A DNA stretch of 38,409 nt from Pseudonocardiales bacterium (GTDB taxonomy: Bacteria; Actinomycetota; Actinomycetes; Mycobacteriales; Jatrophihabitantaceae). Each line of letters begins with the position of its first letter. Position 1 is the stretch's first letter. A model generated the notes under the pieces. That model had not been told where the DNA came from. It ran no database searches and worked only from the letters and a program-made list of their open reading frames with translations. Shown piece after piece: positions 6,944 through 15,897 of the stretch. A program made the position numbers and the translations under genes. The stretch is from assembly GCA_003243915.1 (NCBI GenBank), contig QHCC01000173.1:1-38409 (forward strand). Direction: 5' to 3'.

Positions 6944-7978
6944 TCAGTTCAGGCCGGCGTAGGAGTGCAGGCCGGAGACCACGATGTTGACGATCAGGAA
7001 GTTGAACGTGATCGCGAAGAAGCCGGTCAGGTTGACCCAGGCTGCAGCACGGCCCTTCCAGCCGGCCGTCGCGCGGGCGTGCAGGTAGCAGGCGTAGATG
7101 ACCCAGACGATGAACGCCCACGTCTCCTTGGGATCCCAGCCCCAGTAGCGTCCCCACGCTGCCTCGGCCCAGATCGCGCCACAGATCACGGCCACCGTGT
7201 AGAGCGGGAAGGAGAACGCGACGACCCGGTACGCGGCCTTGTCCAGGGTGGCGGCCGCGGGCAGCTTCGCGCCGAACCCGGTGAGACCACCCACCGTGGC
7301 CCCCGGCTTCTCGCAGACCCGGTCATAACGCTGGCGCACCAGGAACAGCACCGTCAGCACAGCGCTGGTCATCAGCGCGCCCTCGGCCACCGACACCAGC
7401 GTCACGTGGATCGCCAGCCAGTAGGACTGCAGCGCGGGCACGAGCGGTTGCGCCTGGGAGTACAGCACGGTGCCGGCCAGGAACATCATGACGATGACGG
7501 GCAGCAGGACGAACCCGCCGAGATGGCGGATCTGCGGGATCCGCCACATCAGCGCGAGGAATGCGATGACGCCGACGAGCCCGGCCACGGAGGCGAACTC
7601 GTACATGTTGCTCCACGGCACCGCGTCGACCGCGATCGCGCGCACCGCCACCGAACCGGCATGCACCAGCGCGCCCAGCACGGTGAGGACGAAAGCGAAA
7701 CGCCCGATCCGGTCGGCAGCCGAGCCCCGTTCGCTCGACGCAGGCTGCGCGGGTTCGGCCTGCTCGACGGACGGACCGCCGGCGCCGACGAGTTCCCGCG
7801 CGGGCGCTGCGGCGGCCACCGCGGCGGGGACTGCGCCGGGCACGGTCGCGGCGATCCGGCCGCGCTTGCCGAACGAGTACTCGGCCACGAATCCGACCAT
7901 GCCGACCGAATAGATCGCGATGGCCGTCGTGAACAACGAGTCGGACAGATGGGCCATCGAGCCGTCGATACCAGCCAC
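6944..7978 (-). CDS. ccsB: Cytochrome c biogenesis protein CcsB (ResC/CcsA family)
   Basis: Protein of 344 residues from a GTG at 7978, 1 nt after the resB stop, so translation is coupled; Met8 is an alternative start. It has multiple membrane helices and the tryptophan-rich haem-handling WWD motif WGRYWGWDPKETWAFIVW, with conserved histidines in SYWLAIHVTLV and CYLHARA. WSNMYEFA is another hallmark of the family. With ResB it forms the system II synthase, which moves haem across the membrane and attaches it to CXXCH motifs of apocytochromes on the outer face. A variable Ala/Pro-rich loop separates the first two helices, as is common in actinobacteria. Confidence 0.95.
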   Translation of the reverse strand: MAGIDGSMAHLSDSLFTTAIAIYSVGMVGFVAEYSFGKRGRIAATVPGAVPAAVAAAAPARELVGAGGPSVEQAEPAQPASSERGSAADRIGRFAFVLTVLGALVHAGSVAVRAIAVDAVPWSNMYEFASVAGLVGVIAFLALMWRIPQIRHLGGFVLLPVIVMMFLAGTVLYSQAQPLVPALQSYWLAIHVTLVSVAEGALMTSAVLTVLFLVRQRYDRVCEKPGATVGGLTGFGAKLPAAATLDKAAYRVVAFSFPLYTVAVICGAIWAEAAWGRYWGWDPKETWAFIVWVIYACYLHARATAGWKGRAAAWVNLTGFFAITFNFLIVNIVVSGLHSYAGLN

Positions 7979-7979
7979 G

Positions 7980-9578
7980 TCACTCCTCTCCTGCGCCGAT
8001 CAGACTCACCGGCTGGTCCGCCCGCTGCGACCGCTCGTCGTGCGCCTCCGTCGCTGCATCGCGCAACCGGTGCATCAGGGTCGTGAACTCCGTCGCGAAG
8101 TTGCCCGAGTCGCTGCGCGCGAGCCCGCCCACGGCGACCACGGTAGGCGACCCGCTCGCGGCACCGGCCGACGGGGTGATCCGCAGCCACAGCCTGCGCC
8201 GGCGCACCCCTAGCGAGCCGAGCAGGCCGAGCACCATCGCCGCCGCGGCGACGAGCAGGTACCCCTGGCTGGGATCGTGGCTGACCTGCATGCTGGCCCA
8301 CGGCACCCAGCCGTCGAAGCTCACCGACACACCGTTGCCGAACGTGTGGCTCTGCCCGACGGCGAGGTTGACCGCGCCGAGCTGTGTCATCTTGGACGCG
8401 TCGAGGGCGTACACCGACTGCGGCAGGCCCCGGTAGTTCAGGTCGCCCTGGTAGACGAAGATCCCGAGCACCGGATTGTCGACCTTCGGCGACACCGACC
8501 TGATGGCACCATCACCGCCCTGCTCCGGCGTGGGCGCGAAGAAGCCGCGGATGCCGACATCCTGGTTCTTGCCTGGGGCACCCTGCTCCTTGAACGCGCC
8601 TTCGGACAGCAGGGTGGCCGCATTCTGCGGGATGAACACGGCGGTGTCGTGACGCACCGTCCCGTCGGGCATCCGGATTGTCAGCTGCGGTGCGAAGCCG
8701 TGCCCGATCAGATAGAGGCGATCGCCGCCGAGGCGCAGCGGGTGGTTCACCGTGATCGTGGCGTGCTCGGCCGCGCTGTCGACATTGCGGCGGTAGGTGA
8801 CGTTGGCCGCGAACTTCGATGGCTCGCCGCTGGCCGTGTAGTCGGCGGTGAACCGAGTCATTTCGTCGATGCAGAACGGGCCGGGCGCGATCTTGCCCTC
8901 GGCGGCGAAGCGGCCTGGCTTCCACGAGTCGTACTGCGAGACCGTGTTGCAGAAACCCTGGTCGGGACCCTGGACGACGATGCGGGAGCCCTGGTAGCTG
9001 TACAGCCGCCCGATCGCGATCAGCAGCAGCGATGCGAGCACCGCGAGGTGGAAGATCAAGTTGCCGGTCTCGCGGCTGTAGCCCTTCTCGGCCGACAGCG
9101 TCAGTGTGCCGCCCGGCTCGGGACGCTGCACGATCCGCCAGCGCCGCCCGAGGGCCCGGCGGGCGGCGACCGCGTAGTCGGCGGGCGGCTGAGCCGTCTG
9201 GAAGCTGCCCGACTCGGGCAGCCGCCCGAGGTTGCGCGGGGCCGGCAGCGGCTTGCGGGCCACGGCGCGGGCGTGCAGCCGGATCCGCGGGATCAGGCAG
9301 CCGACCAGCGAGATGAACAGCAGCAGGTAGATGGCGGCGAACCACACCGAACCGAACACGTCGAACGCCCCGACCCTGTCGAGGAAGCGGCCCCACCCAC
9401 CATGCGAGGCGAGATAGCTGTCGGTCTTGTCCGGGTTCAGCGGGCGCTGCGGCAGCAACGAGCCGGGAACCGCCGCGACCGCGAGCAGGAACAGCAGGAT
9501 GAGTGCGGTGCGCATGCTGGTCAGGCGTCGCCACGCCATTCGGAGCGGGCGCAGCGCGGCCCTGGCCGGTGTGCTCAC
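7980..9578 (-). CDS. resB: Cytochrome c biogenesis protein ResB
   Basis: Protein of 532 residues from the GTG at 9578 (VSTPARAALRPLRMAWRRLTSMRTALILLFLLA), which overlaps the ccdA stop by 4 bp (GTGA). The track ORF begins far upstream only because its frame stays open through ccdA. Features include N-terminal helices with LLPQRPLNPDKTDSYLASHGGWGRFLDRVGAFDVFGSVWFAAIYLLLF, the motif KGYSRETGNLIFHLAVLASLLLIAIG, a large extracytoplasmic beta-rich domain and a final helix (GYLLVAAAAMVLGLLGSLG). It is the scaffold partner of CcsB in system II cytochrome c assembly. CcdA and TlpA upstream keep the apocytochrome cysteines reduced. Confidence 0.95.
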   Translation of the reverse strand: MSTPARAALRPLRMAWRRLTSMRTALILLFLLAVAAVPGSLLPQRPLNPDKTDSYLASHGGWGRFLDRVGAFDVFGSVWFAAIYLLLFISLVGCLIPRIRLHARAVARKPLPAPRNLGRLPESGSFQTAQPPADYAVAARRALGRRWRIVQRPEPGGTLTLSAEKGYSRETGNLIFHLAVLASLLLIAIGRLYSYQGSRIVVQGPDQGFCNTVSQYDSWKPGRFAAEGKIAPGPFCIDEMTRFTADYTASGEPSKFAANVTYRRNVDSAAEHATITVNHPLRLGGDRLYLIGHGFAPQLTIRMPDGTVRHDTAVFIPQNAATLLSEGAFKEQGAPGKNQDVGIRGFFAPTPEQGGDGAIRSVSPKVDNPVLGIFVYQGDLNYRGLPQSVYALDASKMTQLGAVNLAVGQSHTFGNGVSVSFDGWVPWASMQVSHDPSQGYLLVAAAAMVLGLLGSLGVRRRRLWLRITPSAGAASGSPTVVAVGGLARSDSGNFATEFTTLMHRLRDAATEAHDERSQRADQPVSLIGAGEE

Positions 9579-10339
9579 AGCCCGCTGCCGATCCCGGCGC
9601 CCGGGCCGACCGTGCTGCGCAGCTCGTCCATCCAGTGGTTCCAGGTGCCGGTGACGAGCAGCAGTCCGAAGACGATCAGGAGCACGCCGCCGACCTGGCT
9701 GACGGCCCGCGCGTGCCGGCGCACGAAACCCAGCGCCCCGGACACCCAGCCGACGCCCACCGCCACGAGCACGAACGGGATGCCCAGGCCCAGGCAGTAA
9801 CACAGCATCAGGAACGCGCCGCGGCCGGCCGTCGCCTGCTGGAAGGCCAGCGTGTACACGGCGCCCAGCGTGGGCGTCAGGCAGGGGGCCCAGGCCAGCC
9901 CGAACGCCGCACCGAGCAATGGCGCGCCGAGCAGGCCGGCGCGGGGAAGGCGGTGGATGCGGACCTCGCGTTGCAGGAACCCGATACCGCCCAGGAAGAC
10001 CACGCCCATGAGGATCGTCACCACGCCAAGCACCCGCTCGATCGTGAGCGCGTGCTCGCGTATCGCCGCGCCGAGACTGCCGAACAGCACCCCCTCGGCG
10101 ACGAAAATGGCGGTGAATCCGACGACGAACAACAACGCGCCGAACACCATTCGCCGCTGGCTGTGCTTGACGTCGACGGCCGAACCGGACAGCCCGGCGA
10201 CATAGGACAGGTACCCGGGCACCAGCGGCAGCACGCACGGCGACAGGAACCCGATCAGGCCGACCAGTGCCGCGACGCCCGCAGCCACCAGCAGCGGCCC
10301 GTCGCTGACGGCATGCTCGAAGGCACCGGCAGCGAGCAT
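9575..10339 (-). CDS. ccdA: CcdA-type thiol-disulfide transporter
   Basis: Protein of 254 residues from an ATG at 10339 that overlaps the tlpA stop by 1 nt (ATGA). Six hydrophobic segments are visible. The two catalytic cysteines lie in GFLSPCVLPLVPGYLSYVAG and GLAWAPCLTPTLGAVYT, the paired Cys-Pro motifs of DsbD-beta/CcdA. The protein passes electrons from cytoplasmic thioredoxin across the membrane to the neighbouring lipoprotein TlpA/ResA for reduction of apocytochrome c. Every gene from tlpA to ccsB is overlapping or within 1 nt, so this is one translational unit. Confidence 0.95.
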   Translation of the reverse strand: MLAAGAFEHAVSDGPLLVAAGVAALVGLIGFLSPCVLPLVPGYLSYVAGLSGSAVDVKHSQRRMVFGALLFVVGFTAIFVAEGVLFGSLGAAIREHALTIERVLGVVTILMGVVFLGGIGFLQREVRIHRLPRAGLLGAPLLGAAFGLAWAPCLTPTLGAVYTLAFQQATAGRGAFLMLCYCLGLGIPFVLVAVGVGWVSGALGFVRRHARAVSQVGGVLLIVFGLLLVTGTWNHWMDELRSTVGPGAGIGSGL

Positions 10340-10911
10340 CAGGACTCCGCGAGCAGCTTGTCCAGCAACGGCTGGAGGTCCTTCGCCGTCAGCTTGTTCA
10401 GATACACCACGGCCACCCGCTGATGCTTGTCGATGATCACCGTGAACGGCAGGGCGAGAGCCGGGATCTTGCCCAGCCGCAGAGCCGTCTCACCCTGCTC
10501 GTCGAACACGATCGGGTAGCTGATGTCGTTGTCCTGGACGAACGCCTCAGCCTGGCTGCGGATGTCTTTGGTGTCGATGCCGATGAAGTCGACGCCCTTG
10601 GCCTTGTCGGCGCGATACACGAGGTCGAACTGCGGTGTCTCGGTCGTGCACGGCCCGCACCAGGTGGCCCAGAAGTTGATGACGACGACCTTGCCGGTGT
10701 GCTGCGACAGCTTCATCGTGCTGCCGGTCAGCAACGTGCCGGTGAAGTCGCCGGCCTTCTTGCGGTCGCCGACGGGGTAGGTCTTACCGAGGGTGGTGCC
10801 GCTGACGAAGCGGAACTGACCGCCGCTCTGGTCGACCGCGTTCTTGCCGGTGCAGGCGGCGAGCACCAGCGCAGCGAGTGCCGCAGCAGCCAGAAATCGT
10901 GGGAGTCTCAT
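10339..10911 (-). CDS. TlpA/ResA-like thioredoxin-fold lipoprotein
   Basis: Protein of 190 residues from the ATG at 10911; the track ORF adds an arginine-rich upstream stretch that is not family-like. The N-terminus MRLPRFLAAAALAALVLAAC is a lipoprotein signal with lipobox LAAC and predicted lipidation at Cys20. The redox site WCGPC lies at residues 84-88 within VVVINFWATWCGPC, and the cis-proline region is FTVIIDKHQRV. It should sit on the outer face of the membrane and reduce apocytochrome c cysteines using electrons from CcdA. It is the first gene of the tlpA-ccdA-resB-ccsB unit and follows the histidine phosphatase by 74 bp. Confidence 0.94.
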   Translation of the reverse strand: MRLPRFLAAAALAALVLAACTGKNAVDQSGGQFRFVSGTTLGKTYPVGDRKKAGDFTGTLLTGSTMKLSQHTGKVVVINFWATWCGPCTTETPQFDLVYRADKAKGVDFIGIDTKDIRSQAEAFVQDNDISYPIVFDEQGETALRLGKIPALALPFTVIIDKHQRVAVVYLNKLTAKDLQPLLDKLLAES

Positions 10912-10985
10912 CGCCGTCCAGTGTGCGTCACGGCCGATCCACGCCCGCAGCCGCCTCAGCTTGCTGTGGGCGGCGCCGCAGTTCC

Positions 10986-11633
10986 TCAGGCGCCGGCCCC
11001 GCGCCCGGGCGGCAGCGTTGCGGCCGGCTCGGCGTAGTCGACGGCCACGACATCGTCCCCGTCGAAGGTGAACGACGTGACCGAGGCCAGGCCGCACTGG
11101 CGGTGACGTGGGTCGTGGAACAGCCTGCGGCCCTCGACGGCCCGGCGGGCGATCACGATCGGGAGTTGGTGACTGACGCAGACCGCGTGCTTGCCGGCCC
11201 CGGCCCCGGCCGCGAGCGCGCCGTCGCGTGCCGCGCGGGCGGCGGCAAGCACGCGGGCGGCGATCTGCGCGTACGGCTCGCCCCAGGACGGCCGGAACGG
11301 GTTGACGAAGTACTTCCAGTTGCCGACATCGGTGAACAACCCCTTTCCCCCGGCAACCTGACGCCCCTCGAGCTCGTTGGCCGCCTCGATGAGGCGCTCG
11401 TCGGTGCCGACGCCGAGGCCGAACGAATCGGCCAGCGGCGCGGCGGTCAGCAGGGCCCGCTCCAGCGGCGAGGACACCAGGTAGCCCACGTCGTGGCGCG
11501 CCAGGTACTCCGCGGCCAGCTTGGCCTGCGCGACGCCGAGGTCGCTGAGCACGAAGCCGGGCAGCCTGCCGTAGAGGATGCGGTCGGGGTTGAACACCTC
11601 ACCGTGGCGTAGCAGGTGCACTGTCGTCGTCAC
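10986..11633 (-). CDS. Histidine phosphatase (phosphoglycerate mutase-like) family protein
   Basis: Protein of 215 residues from a GTG at 11633 (MTTTVHLLRHGEVFNPDRILYGR). LLRHGE carries the phospho-accepting histidine, SSPLERALLTA the following conserved arginine, and CVSHQLPI the second catalytic histidine. It lacks the features of true glycolytic mutase; that role is filled by the gpm gene at 36202. It is probably a small-molecule or protein phosphatase of unknown substrate. From memory, a phosphatase of this kind lies between hemL and the cytochrome c assembly genes in Streptomyces too, so a haem-related role is conceivable but unproven. Confidence 0.9.
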   Translation of the reverse strand: MTTTVHLLRHGEVFNPDRILYGRLPGFVLSDLGVAQAKLAAEYLARHDVGYLVSSPLERALLTAAPLADSFGLGVGTDERLIEAANELEGRQVAGGKGLFTDVGNWKYFVNPFRPSWGEPYAQIAARVLAAARAARDGALAAGAGAGKHAVCVSHQLPIVIARRAVEGRRLFHDPRHRQCGLASVTSFTFDGDDVVAVDYAEPAATLPPGRGAGA

Positions 11634-11689
11634 CTGGCCGATCCTGCCAGGCCACCGGATCGTCCTGCGCCAGCAGCGAAGCGGGCCGT

Positions 11690-11715
11690 GTGCTAGGGCC
11701 GGGTGCTAGGGCCGG
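11690..11715. repeat. 13-bp tandem duplication at the hemL stop
   Basis: GTGCTAGGGCCGG occurs twice back to back (11690-11702 and 11703-11715). On the minus strand each copy supplies a TAG; the hemL stop lies in the upstream one, and the duplicate sits just beyond the gene end. It looks like a recent replication-slippage event. Confidence 0.8.
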
Positions 11716-13031
11716 GCCTGCGCGGCGGCGTGGGCTGCGGCGGGCAGCGCGGCTGCGATGCGATCCAGCGCGCCGTCGTCCATGGCCGCGTTGACGAACC
11801 AGGCCTCGAACGCGCTGGGCGGCAGGTACACCCCCGCGTCGAGCATGGCGTGGAAGAACGGCTTGTAGCGGTACGTCTCGGCAGCCTGCGCGCTGGCGAA
11901 ATCGACCACCGGCGCCGCCGCGAAGAAGATCGAGAACAGGTTGCCCGCGTACTGCACCTGGTGCGCAACACCCGCCGCAGTAAGGGCGTCAGCGGCGAGC
12001 CGGCCGATCAACGCGGCATTGCCATCCAGCGCCGCGTACACCGACGCGTCCGCGGCGCGCAGCGAGGCCAGCCCGGCGGCGACCGCGACAGGGTTACCCG
12101 ACAGCGTCCCGGCCTGGTACACCGGACCGCCCGGCGCGAGGTAGCCCATCACCTCAGCCCGCCCGCCGAAGGCCGCGGCCGGCAACCCACCGCTCATCAC
12201 CTTGCCGAACGTGAACAGGTCGGCGTCGACCGGATCGAGTCCGTACCAGCCCGCGGCGCCGACCCGGAACCCGGTCATCACCTCATCCATCACCAGCAGC
12301 GCGCCATGGGCCGATGTGATCTCCCGCAGGCCGGCGTTGAAGCCCGGCAGCGGCGCGATGGCACCCATGTTGCCCGCAGCCGCTTCGGTGATCACGCACG
12401 CGATGTCGCTGCCGAACTCGGCGAAACACGCCCGCACCGCGCCCAGATCGTTGTACGGCAGCACGATGGTCTCGGCGGTCTGTGCGCCGGTGACGCCCGG
12501 GGTATCGGGCAGGCCCAGCGTCACCACCCCCGAGCCCGCGGCGGCCAGCAGCGCGTCGACGTGGCCGTGGTAGCACCCGGCGAACTTGACCACCCGGTGC
12601 CGCCCAGTCGCGCCGCGGGCAAGCCGGATCGCCGACATCGTCGCCTCGGTGCCGGAGTTGACGAGCCGCACCTGCTCGAGCGGCGCGCGCGCGCCGCCGG
12701 GCGCGGCCGCGTTCACCCGCCGGATGATCTCCTCCGCCAGCTCGATCTCACCGAGCGTGGGCGCCCCGAACGACAGCCCGGACGACGCCGCGCGCTGCAC
12801 CGCGGACACCACCGCCGGGTGCGCGTGCCCCAGGATCATCGGCCCCCATGACGACACCAGGTCGACGTAGGAGCGCCCATCGGCGTCGGTGAGGTACGCA
12901 CCGCTGCCGCTGACCATGAAGCGCGGGGTGCCGCCGACGGCCCGGAACGCCCGCACCGGCGAGTTCACCCCGCCCGGGATCACCCGCTGCGCACGGGCGA
13001 ACAGCTCAGCTGAAACGGGCGCGTCAGGCAC
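11706..13031 (-). CDS. hemL: Glutamate-1-semialdehyde 2,1-aminomutase
   Basis: Protein of 441 residues from the GTG at 13031 ([29 protein letters not shown]); the track ORF adds 16 unlikely residues. Conserved family segments are present: [10 protein letters not shown], the PLP-phosphate motif [25 protein letters not shown], and the Schiff-base lysine in [11 protein letters not shown]. It converts glutamate-1-semialdehyde, the HemA product, to 5-aminolevulinate, completing the C5 route into haem. It is separated from the main rex-hem operon by an SDR gene on the opposite strand. Its own transcript appears to run on into the phosphatase and cytochrome c assembly genes. Confidence 0.96.
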   Translation of the reverse strand: MPDAPVSAELFARAQRVIPGGVNSPVRAFRAVGGTPRFMVSGSGAYLTDADGRSYVDLVSSWGPMILGHAHPAVVSAVQRAASSGLSFGAPTLGEIELAEEIIRRVNAAAPGGARAPLEQVRLVNSGTEATMSAIRLARGATGRHRVVKFAGCYHGHVDALLAAAGSGVVTLGLPDTPGVTGAQTAETIVLPYNDLGAVRACFAEFGSDIACVITEAAAGNMGAIAPLPGFNAGLREITSAHGALLVMDEVMTGFRVGAAGWYGLDPVDADLFTFGKVMSGGLPAAAFGGRAEVMGYLAPGGPVYQAGTLSGNPVAVAAGLASLRAADASVYAALDGNAALIGRLAADALTAAGVAHQVQYAGNLFSIFFAAAPVVDFASAQAAETYRYKPFFHAMLDAGVYLPPSAFEAWFVNAAMDDGALDRIAAALPAAAHAAAQARP

Positions 13032-13095
13032 AGCCGAAGTGTCCCAGCAGGCATAGGGCAGGATCGACGCGACTCCCACGGAGAGGCATCACCGC

Positions 13096-13848
13096 ATGCA
13101 GATCGAAGGCAGCGTCGCAGTCGTCACCGGTGGCGCGTCGGGGCTCGGCCTGGCCACCGCGCACCGGCTCGTCCGGGCCGGCGCCCAGGTCGTGGTGCTC
13201 GACCTCCCGTCGGCGCCGGGGCCCGCCGCGGAGAAAATCGGCGCGGCCTTCGCCCCCGGCGACGTCACCGAGGAGGCCGACGTCACCGCCGTCCTCGACG
13301 CCGCCGCCGCCCGCGGCCCGCTCCGCATCGTGGTCAACTGCGCGGGTGTCGGGACCCCGGGGCGTGTCATCGGTCGCAACGGCGTGCTGCCCCTCGACCA
13401 GTTCGTCCGCGTGGTGCAGGTGAATCTGATCGGCACGTTCAACGTGCTGCGCCTGGCCGCCGAACGCATCGCGGCCACCGAACCGGTCGACGGCGAACGC
13501 GGCGTCATCGTCAACACCGCCTCTGCCGCCGCCTTCGACGGCCAGATCGGGCAGGCGGCCTACGCGGCATCGAAGGGCGGCGTCGTCGCGATGACCCTGC
13601 CGATCGCCCGCGACCTGGCCGACAAGCTGATCCGCGTCATGACGATCGCACCCGGCCTGTTCCAGACGCCGATGCTGGCCGGCCTGCCGCAGGAGGCACA
13701 GGATTCCCTCGGCGCGCAGGTGCCGCACCCCAGCCGCCTCGGTCACCCCGACGAGTACGCGGCGCTCGTCGAGCACATCGTCACCAACCCGATGCTCAAC
13801 GGCGAGGTGATCCGCCTGGACGGCGCGATCCGGATGGCCCCGCGATGA
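13096..13848 (+). CDS. Short-chain dehydrogenase, 3-hydroxyacyl-CoA dehydrogenase (HSD10)-like
   Basis: Protein of 250 residues from an ATG preceded by GGAGAGG about 9 nt upstream. [11 protein letters not shown] is the NAD-binding TGxxxGxG motif, an aspartate ending VVVLDLP favours NAD over NADP, and [12 protein letters not shown] and YAASKGG supply the Asn-Ser-Tyr-Lys catalytic set. The tail ([44 protein letters not shown] and [13 protein letters not shown]) resembles the HSD17B10 branch, which oxidises short branched 3-hydroxyacyl-CoA, so a beta-oxidation or amino-acid catabolic role is likely. It is divergent from hemL with a 64-bp shared upstream gap. Confidence 0.9.
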   Translation: MQIEGSVAVVTGGASGLGLATAHRLVRAGAQVVVLDLPSAPGPAAEKIGAAFAPGDVTEEADVTAVLDAAAARGPLRIVVNCAGVGTPGRVIGRNGVLPLDQFVRVVQVNLIGTFNVLRLAAERIAATEPVDGERGVIVNTASAAAFDGQIGQAAYAASKGGVVAMTLPIARDLADKLIRVMTIAPGLFQTPMLAGLPQEAQDSLGAQVPHPSRLGHPDEYAALVEHIVTNPMLNGEVIRLDGAIRMAPR

Positions 13849-13850
13849 GC

Positions 13851-13894
13851 GCCCGCGCGTCGAGCAACGCGATCGATGCCGAACGCGCGCGGGC
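13851..13894. terminator. GC-rich hairpin between convergent SDR and GNAT-fusion genes
   Basis: GCCCGCGCG (13851-13859) and CGCGCGGGC (13886-13894) form a 9-bp GC stem with a 26-nt loop, right after the SDR stop and before the end of the opposite gene. It could serve as a bidirectional terminator. There is no U-tract, and such pairing is easy by chance at this GC content. Confidence 0.35.
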
Positions 13895-13919
13895 CGAGTG
13901 TCCGCCCGAGCCCGCGCCG

Positions 13920-14888
13920 TCATGATCGGCTGGGCAGCTCGCGGCGCATGACCACGCGGGTGCCCACGGCATCCAGGCCGGCCGCCCGCTCCTTGTCCCG
14001 CAACCGGACGAGTCCCGGCGAGAGGTCCTCGAGGACGGCGAAGCCGCGCGCTGCGTAGAACGGGGCGTTCCACGCGACGTCGGCGAAGGTGGTGAGGGTG
14101 ATCGCCCGGTAGCCGGCGGCGGCCCAGTCGCAGGCGGCCTCGAGCAGTGCCGTGCCCAGACCCGAGCGCATCCGGCCCGGGATGACGGCCAGCTCCGCGA
14201 GGTGGGCGACGCCGTCGAGCTCGTCGACCCAGACGAAACCCACGGCGGGGCGAGCGGCCACGAAGATGGCCTTCGCGCCGGCCAACTCGTCCGCCGGGAA
14301 CGCGATCTCGGGCAGGTACAGCCCCGAGACCCGGAACAGGGACTCCGCGCGCTCGTCGATCTCCGGCAGCACCGCCAGGTCGTCGGGCTCGGCGGGGCGA
14401 ATGTCAGCTGACTCCTCGGCTCGGGTGTCGGCTTCCTCGGACCGGACGCCGAGGGCCGCGGCCAACAGGTCCGGACGCCGGGTGGGCACGACCACGACCC
14501 CGCCACCGGCCAGGTGCAGCGTGAGCCCCGGCGTGCCGCTCGGCAACCCCTCGTGCACGGTCTGGCCGAGTACCGGCAGCAGTGGATCGACGACGTCGTC
14601 GAAGCCGACGATCATCTCGCGTGCCACCGAGTGTTCGCCCACCTGCAACTGGGTCGACGTGACCGTGATCGAGCGCACGGTCCGGGCGGCGTGCGTGGCG
14701 AGCGCGCTCACGCCGACGACGAGGACGACCGCAACCAGCCAGGCCCAGACGTGCAGAAACCCGGCGCCGAGGCCGAGGTCGACGACGAACCCGACGGCGA
14801 GCAGGGCGAACAGCGCCCAGACCGTGCCGTAGCCGCGGGCCGGCTCGTGGTAAACCGGCGGCTGCGCTGCTTCCCCCGGTGCGCTCAC
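13920..14888 (-). CDS. Membrane-anchored Rv0513-like domain fused to a GNAT acetyltransferase
   Basis: Protein of 322 residues from a GTG at 14888 that overlaps the hemB stop by 4 bp (GTGA). Residues 1 to about 70 hold two membrane helices ([17 protein letters not shown] and [20 protein letters not shown]). Residues 70-150 form a small domain with [23 protein letters not shown] and [17 protein letters not shown]. This layout matches the conserved membrane protein after hemB in mycobacteria (Rv0513, from memory). Residues 160-322 are a GNAT domain with the acetyl-CoA loop [20 protein letters not shown] and [10 protein letters not shown]. The substrate is unknown. As the last gene of the rex-hem operon it may act on something linked to tetrapyrrole synthesis (inference). 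Confidence 0.82.
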   Translation of the reverse strand: MSAPGEAAQPPVYHEPARGYGTVWALFALLAVGFVVDLGLGAGFLHVWAWLVAVVLVVGVSALATHAARTVRSITVTSTQLQVGEHSVAREMIVGFDDVVDPLLPVLGQTVHEGLPSGTPGLTLHLAGGGVVVVPTRRPDLLAAALGVRSEEADTRAEESADIRPAEPDDLAVLPEIDERAESLFRVSGLYLPEIAFPADELAGAKAIFVAARPAVGFVWVDELDGVAHLAELAVIPGRMRSGLGTALLEAACDWAAAGYRAITLTTFADVAWNAPFYAARGFAVLEDLSPGLVRLRDKERAAGLDAVGTRVVMRRELPSRS

Positions 14889-15886
14889 GGCGTCAGGTTC
14901 GCCGCTTCGACCGCCCAGTAGGTGAGGATGATCGAGGCGCCGGCGCGCTTGATCGAGGTCAGCGTCTCCAGGATGATCCGCTCCCGGTCCAGCCAGCCGC
15001 GTTCGGCCGCCGCCTCGACCATCGCGTACTCGCCACTGATCTGGTACGCGGCGACCGGTACCGGCGACGCGTCGGCGACCGCCCGCAGCACGTCCAGGTA
15101 GGGCAGCGCGGGCTTGACCATCACGATGTCGGCGCCCTCGGCGACGTCGAGCGCGACCTCGGCCAGCGCCTCGCGCACGGTGCGGGTGTGATCCTGCTGG
15201 TAGCCCTTGCGGTCGCCGACGAGCGAGGAGTTGACGGCCTCGCGAAACGGGCCGTAGAAGCCGGAGGCGTACTTCGGGGCGTAGCCGAGGATGCCGACCT
15301 CGACGTGGCCGGCGGCGTCCAACGCGGCCCGCACCACCCCGACCTGGCCGTCCATCATGCCGCTGGTGCCGAGCAGGTGGGCGCCGGCGTCGGCCTGCGC
15401 GCGGGCCATCGCGGCGTAGCGCTCCAGCGTGGCGTCGTTGTCCACCTCACCGGTGCCGTCGCCGCTCAGCACGCCGCAGTGGCCGTGGTCGGCGAACTCG
15501 TCCAGGCACAGGTCGGCCATCAGCACGGTGTCCTCGCCCAGTTCGGCGCGCAGCCGCGCGAGCGCCACGTTCAGCACGCCGTGCGGATCGTCGGCGCCGG
15601 AGCCCCGGCCGTCCTTGTCCGTCGGGATACCGAACAGCATCAGCCCGCCGACGCCGGCCTCGACGGCCGCGACCGCCGCCTTCACCAGAGACTCCTGGGT
15701 GTGCTGGACGACGCCGGGCATCGAGGTCACCGCGACGGGGTCGGCGATGCCCTCGCGCACGAACATCGGCAGCACCAGATCGGCCGGGCGCACCCCGACC
15801 TCACTGACGAGCCGGCGCAGCGCCGCCGTGCGCCGCAGCCGCCGCGGCCGCGACACGGGGAACCCCGGCAGCTCAGGCAAGGTCAT
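14885..15886 (-). CDS. hemB: Delta-aminolevulinic acid dehydratase (porphobilinogen synthase)
   Basis: Protein of 333 residues from an ATG at 15886 with GAGGTGG upstream, 11 bp after the hemD stop. The active-site lysines lie in [15 protein letters not shown] and [12 protein letters not shown]. The metal site reads [14 protein letters not shown]: two of the three zinc cysteines are present, and the middle one is Asp, which suggests a mixed or altered metal site. It condenses two 5-aminolevulinates to porphobilinogen. Its position in the rex-hemA-hemC-hemD-hemB operon fits the order of the pathway enzymes. Confidence 0.96.
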   Translation of the reverse strand: MTLPELPGFPVSRPRRLRRTAALRRLVSEVGVRPADLVLPMFVREGIADPVAVTSMPGVVQHTQESLVKAAVAAVEAGVGGLMLFGIPTDKDGRGSGADDPHGVLNVALARLRAELGEDTVLMADLCLDEFADHGHCGVLSGDGTGEVDNDATLERYAAMARAQADAGAHLLGTSGMMDGQVGVVRAALDAAGHVEVGILGYAPKYASGFYGPFREAVNSSLVGDRKGYQQDHTRTVREALAEVALDVAEGADIVMVKPALPYLDVLRAVADASPVPVAAYQISGEYAMVEAAAERGWLDRERIILETLTSIKRAGASIILTYWAVEAANLTP

Positions 15887-15897
15887 CGTCCGCCACC

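Noticed and set aside
5609-8086. 825-residue plus-strand ORF
   Set aside because: Antisense shadow of ubiD and ccsB, Arg/His/Asp-rich with no recognisable domain.
7980-10238. 752-residue ORF covering resB and ccdA
   Set aside because: Its first 220 residues are an off-frame shadow of ccdA; resB starts at the GTG at 9578, which overlaps the ccdA stop.
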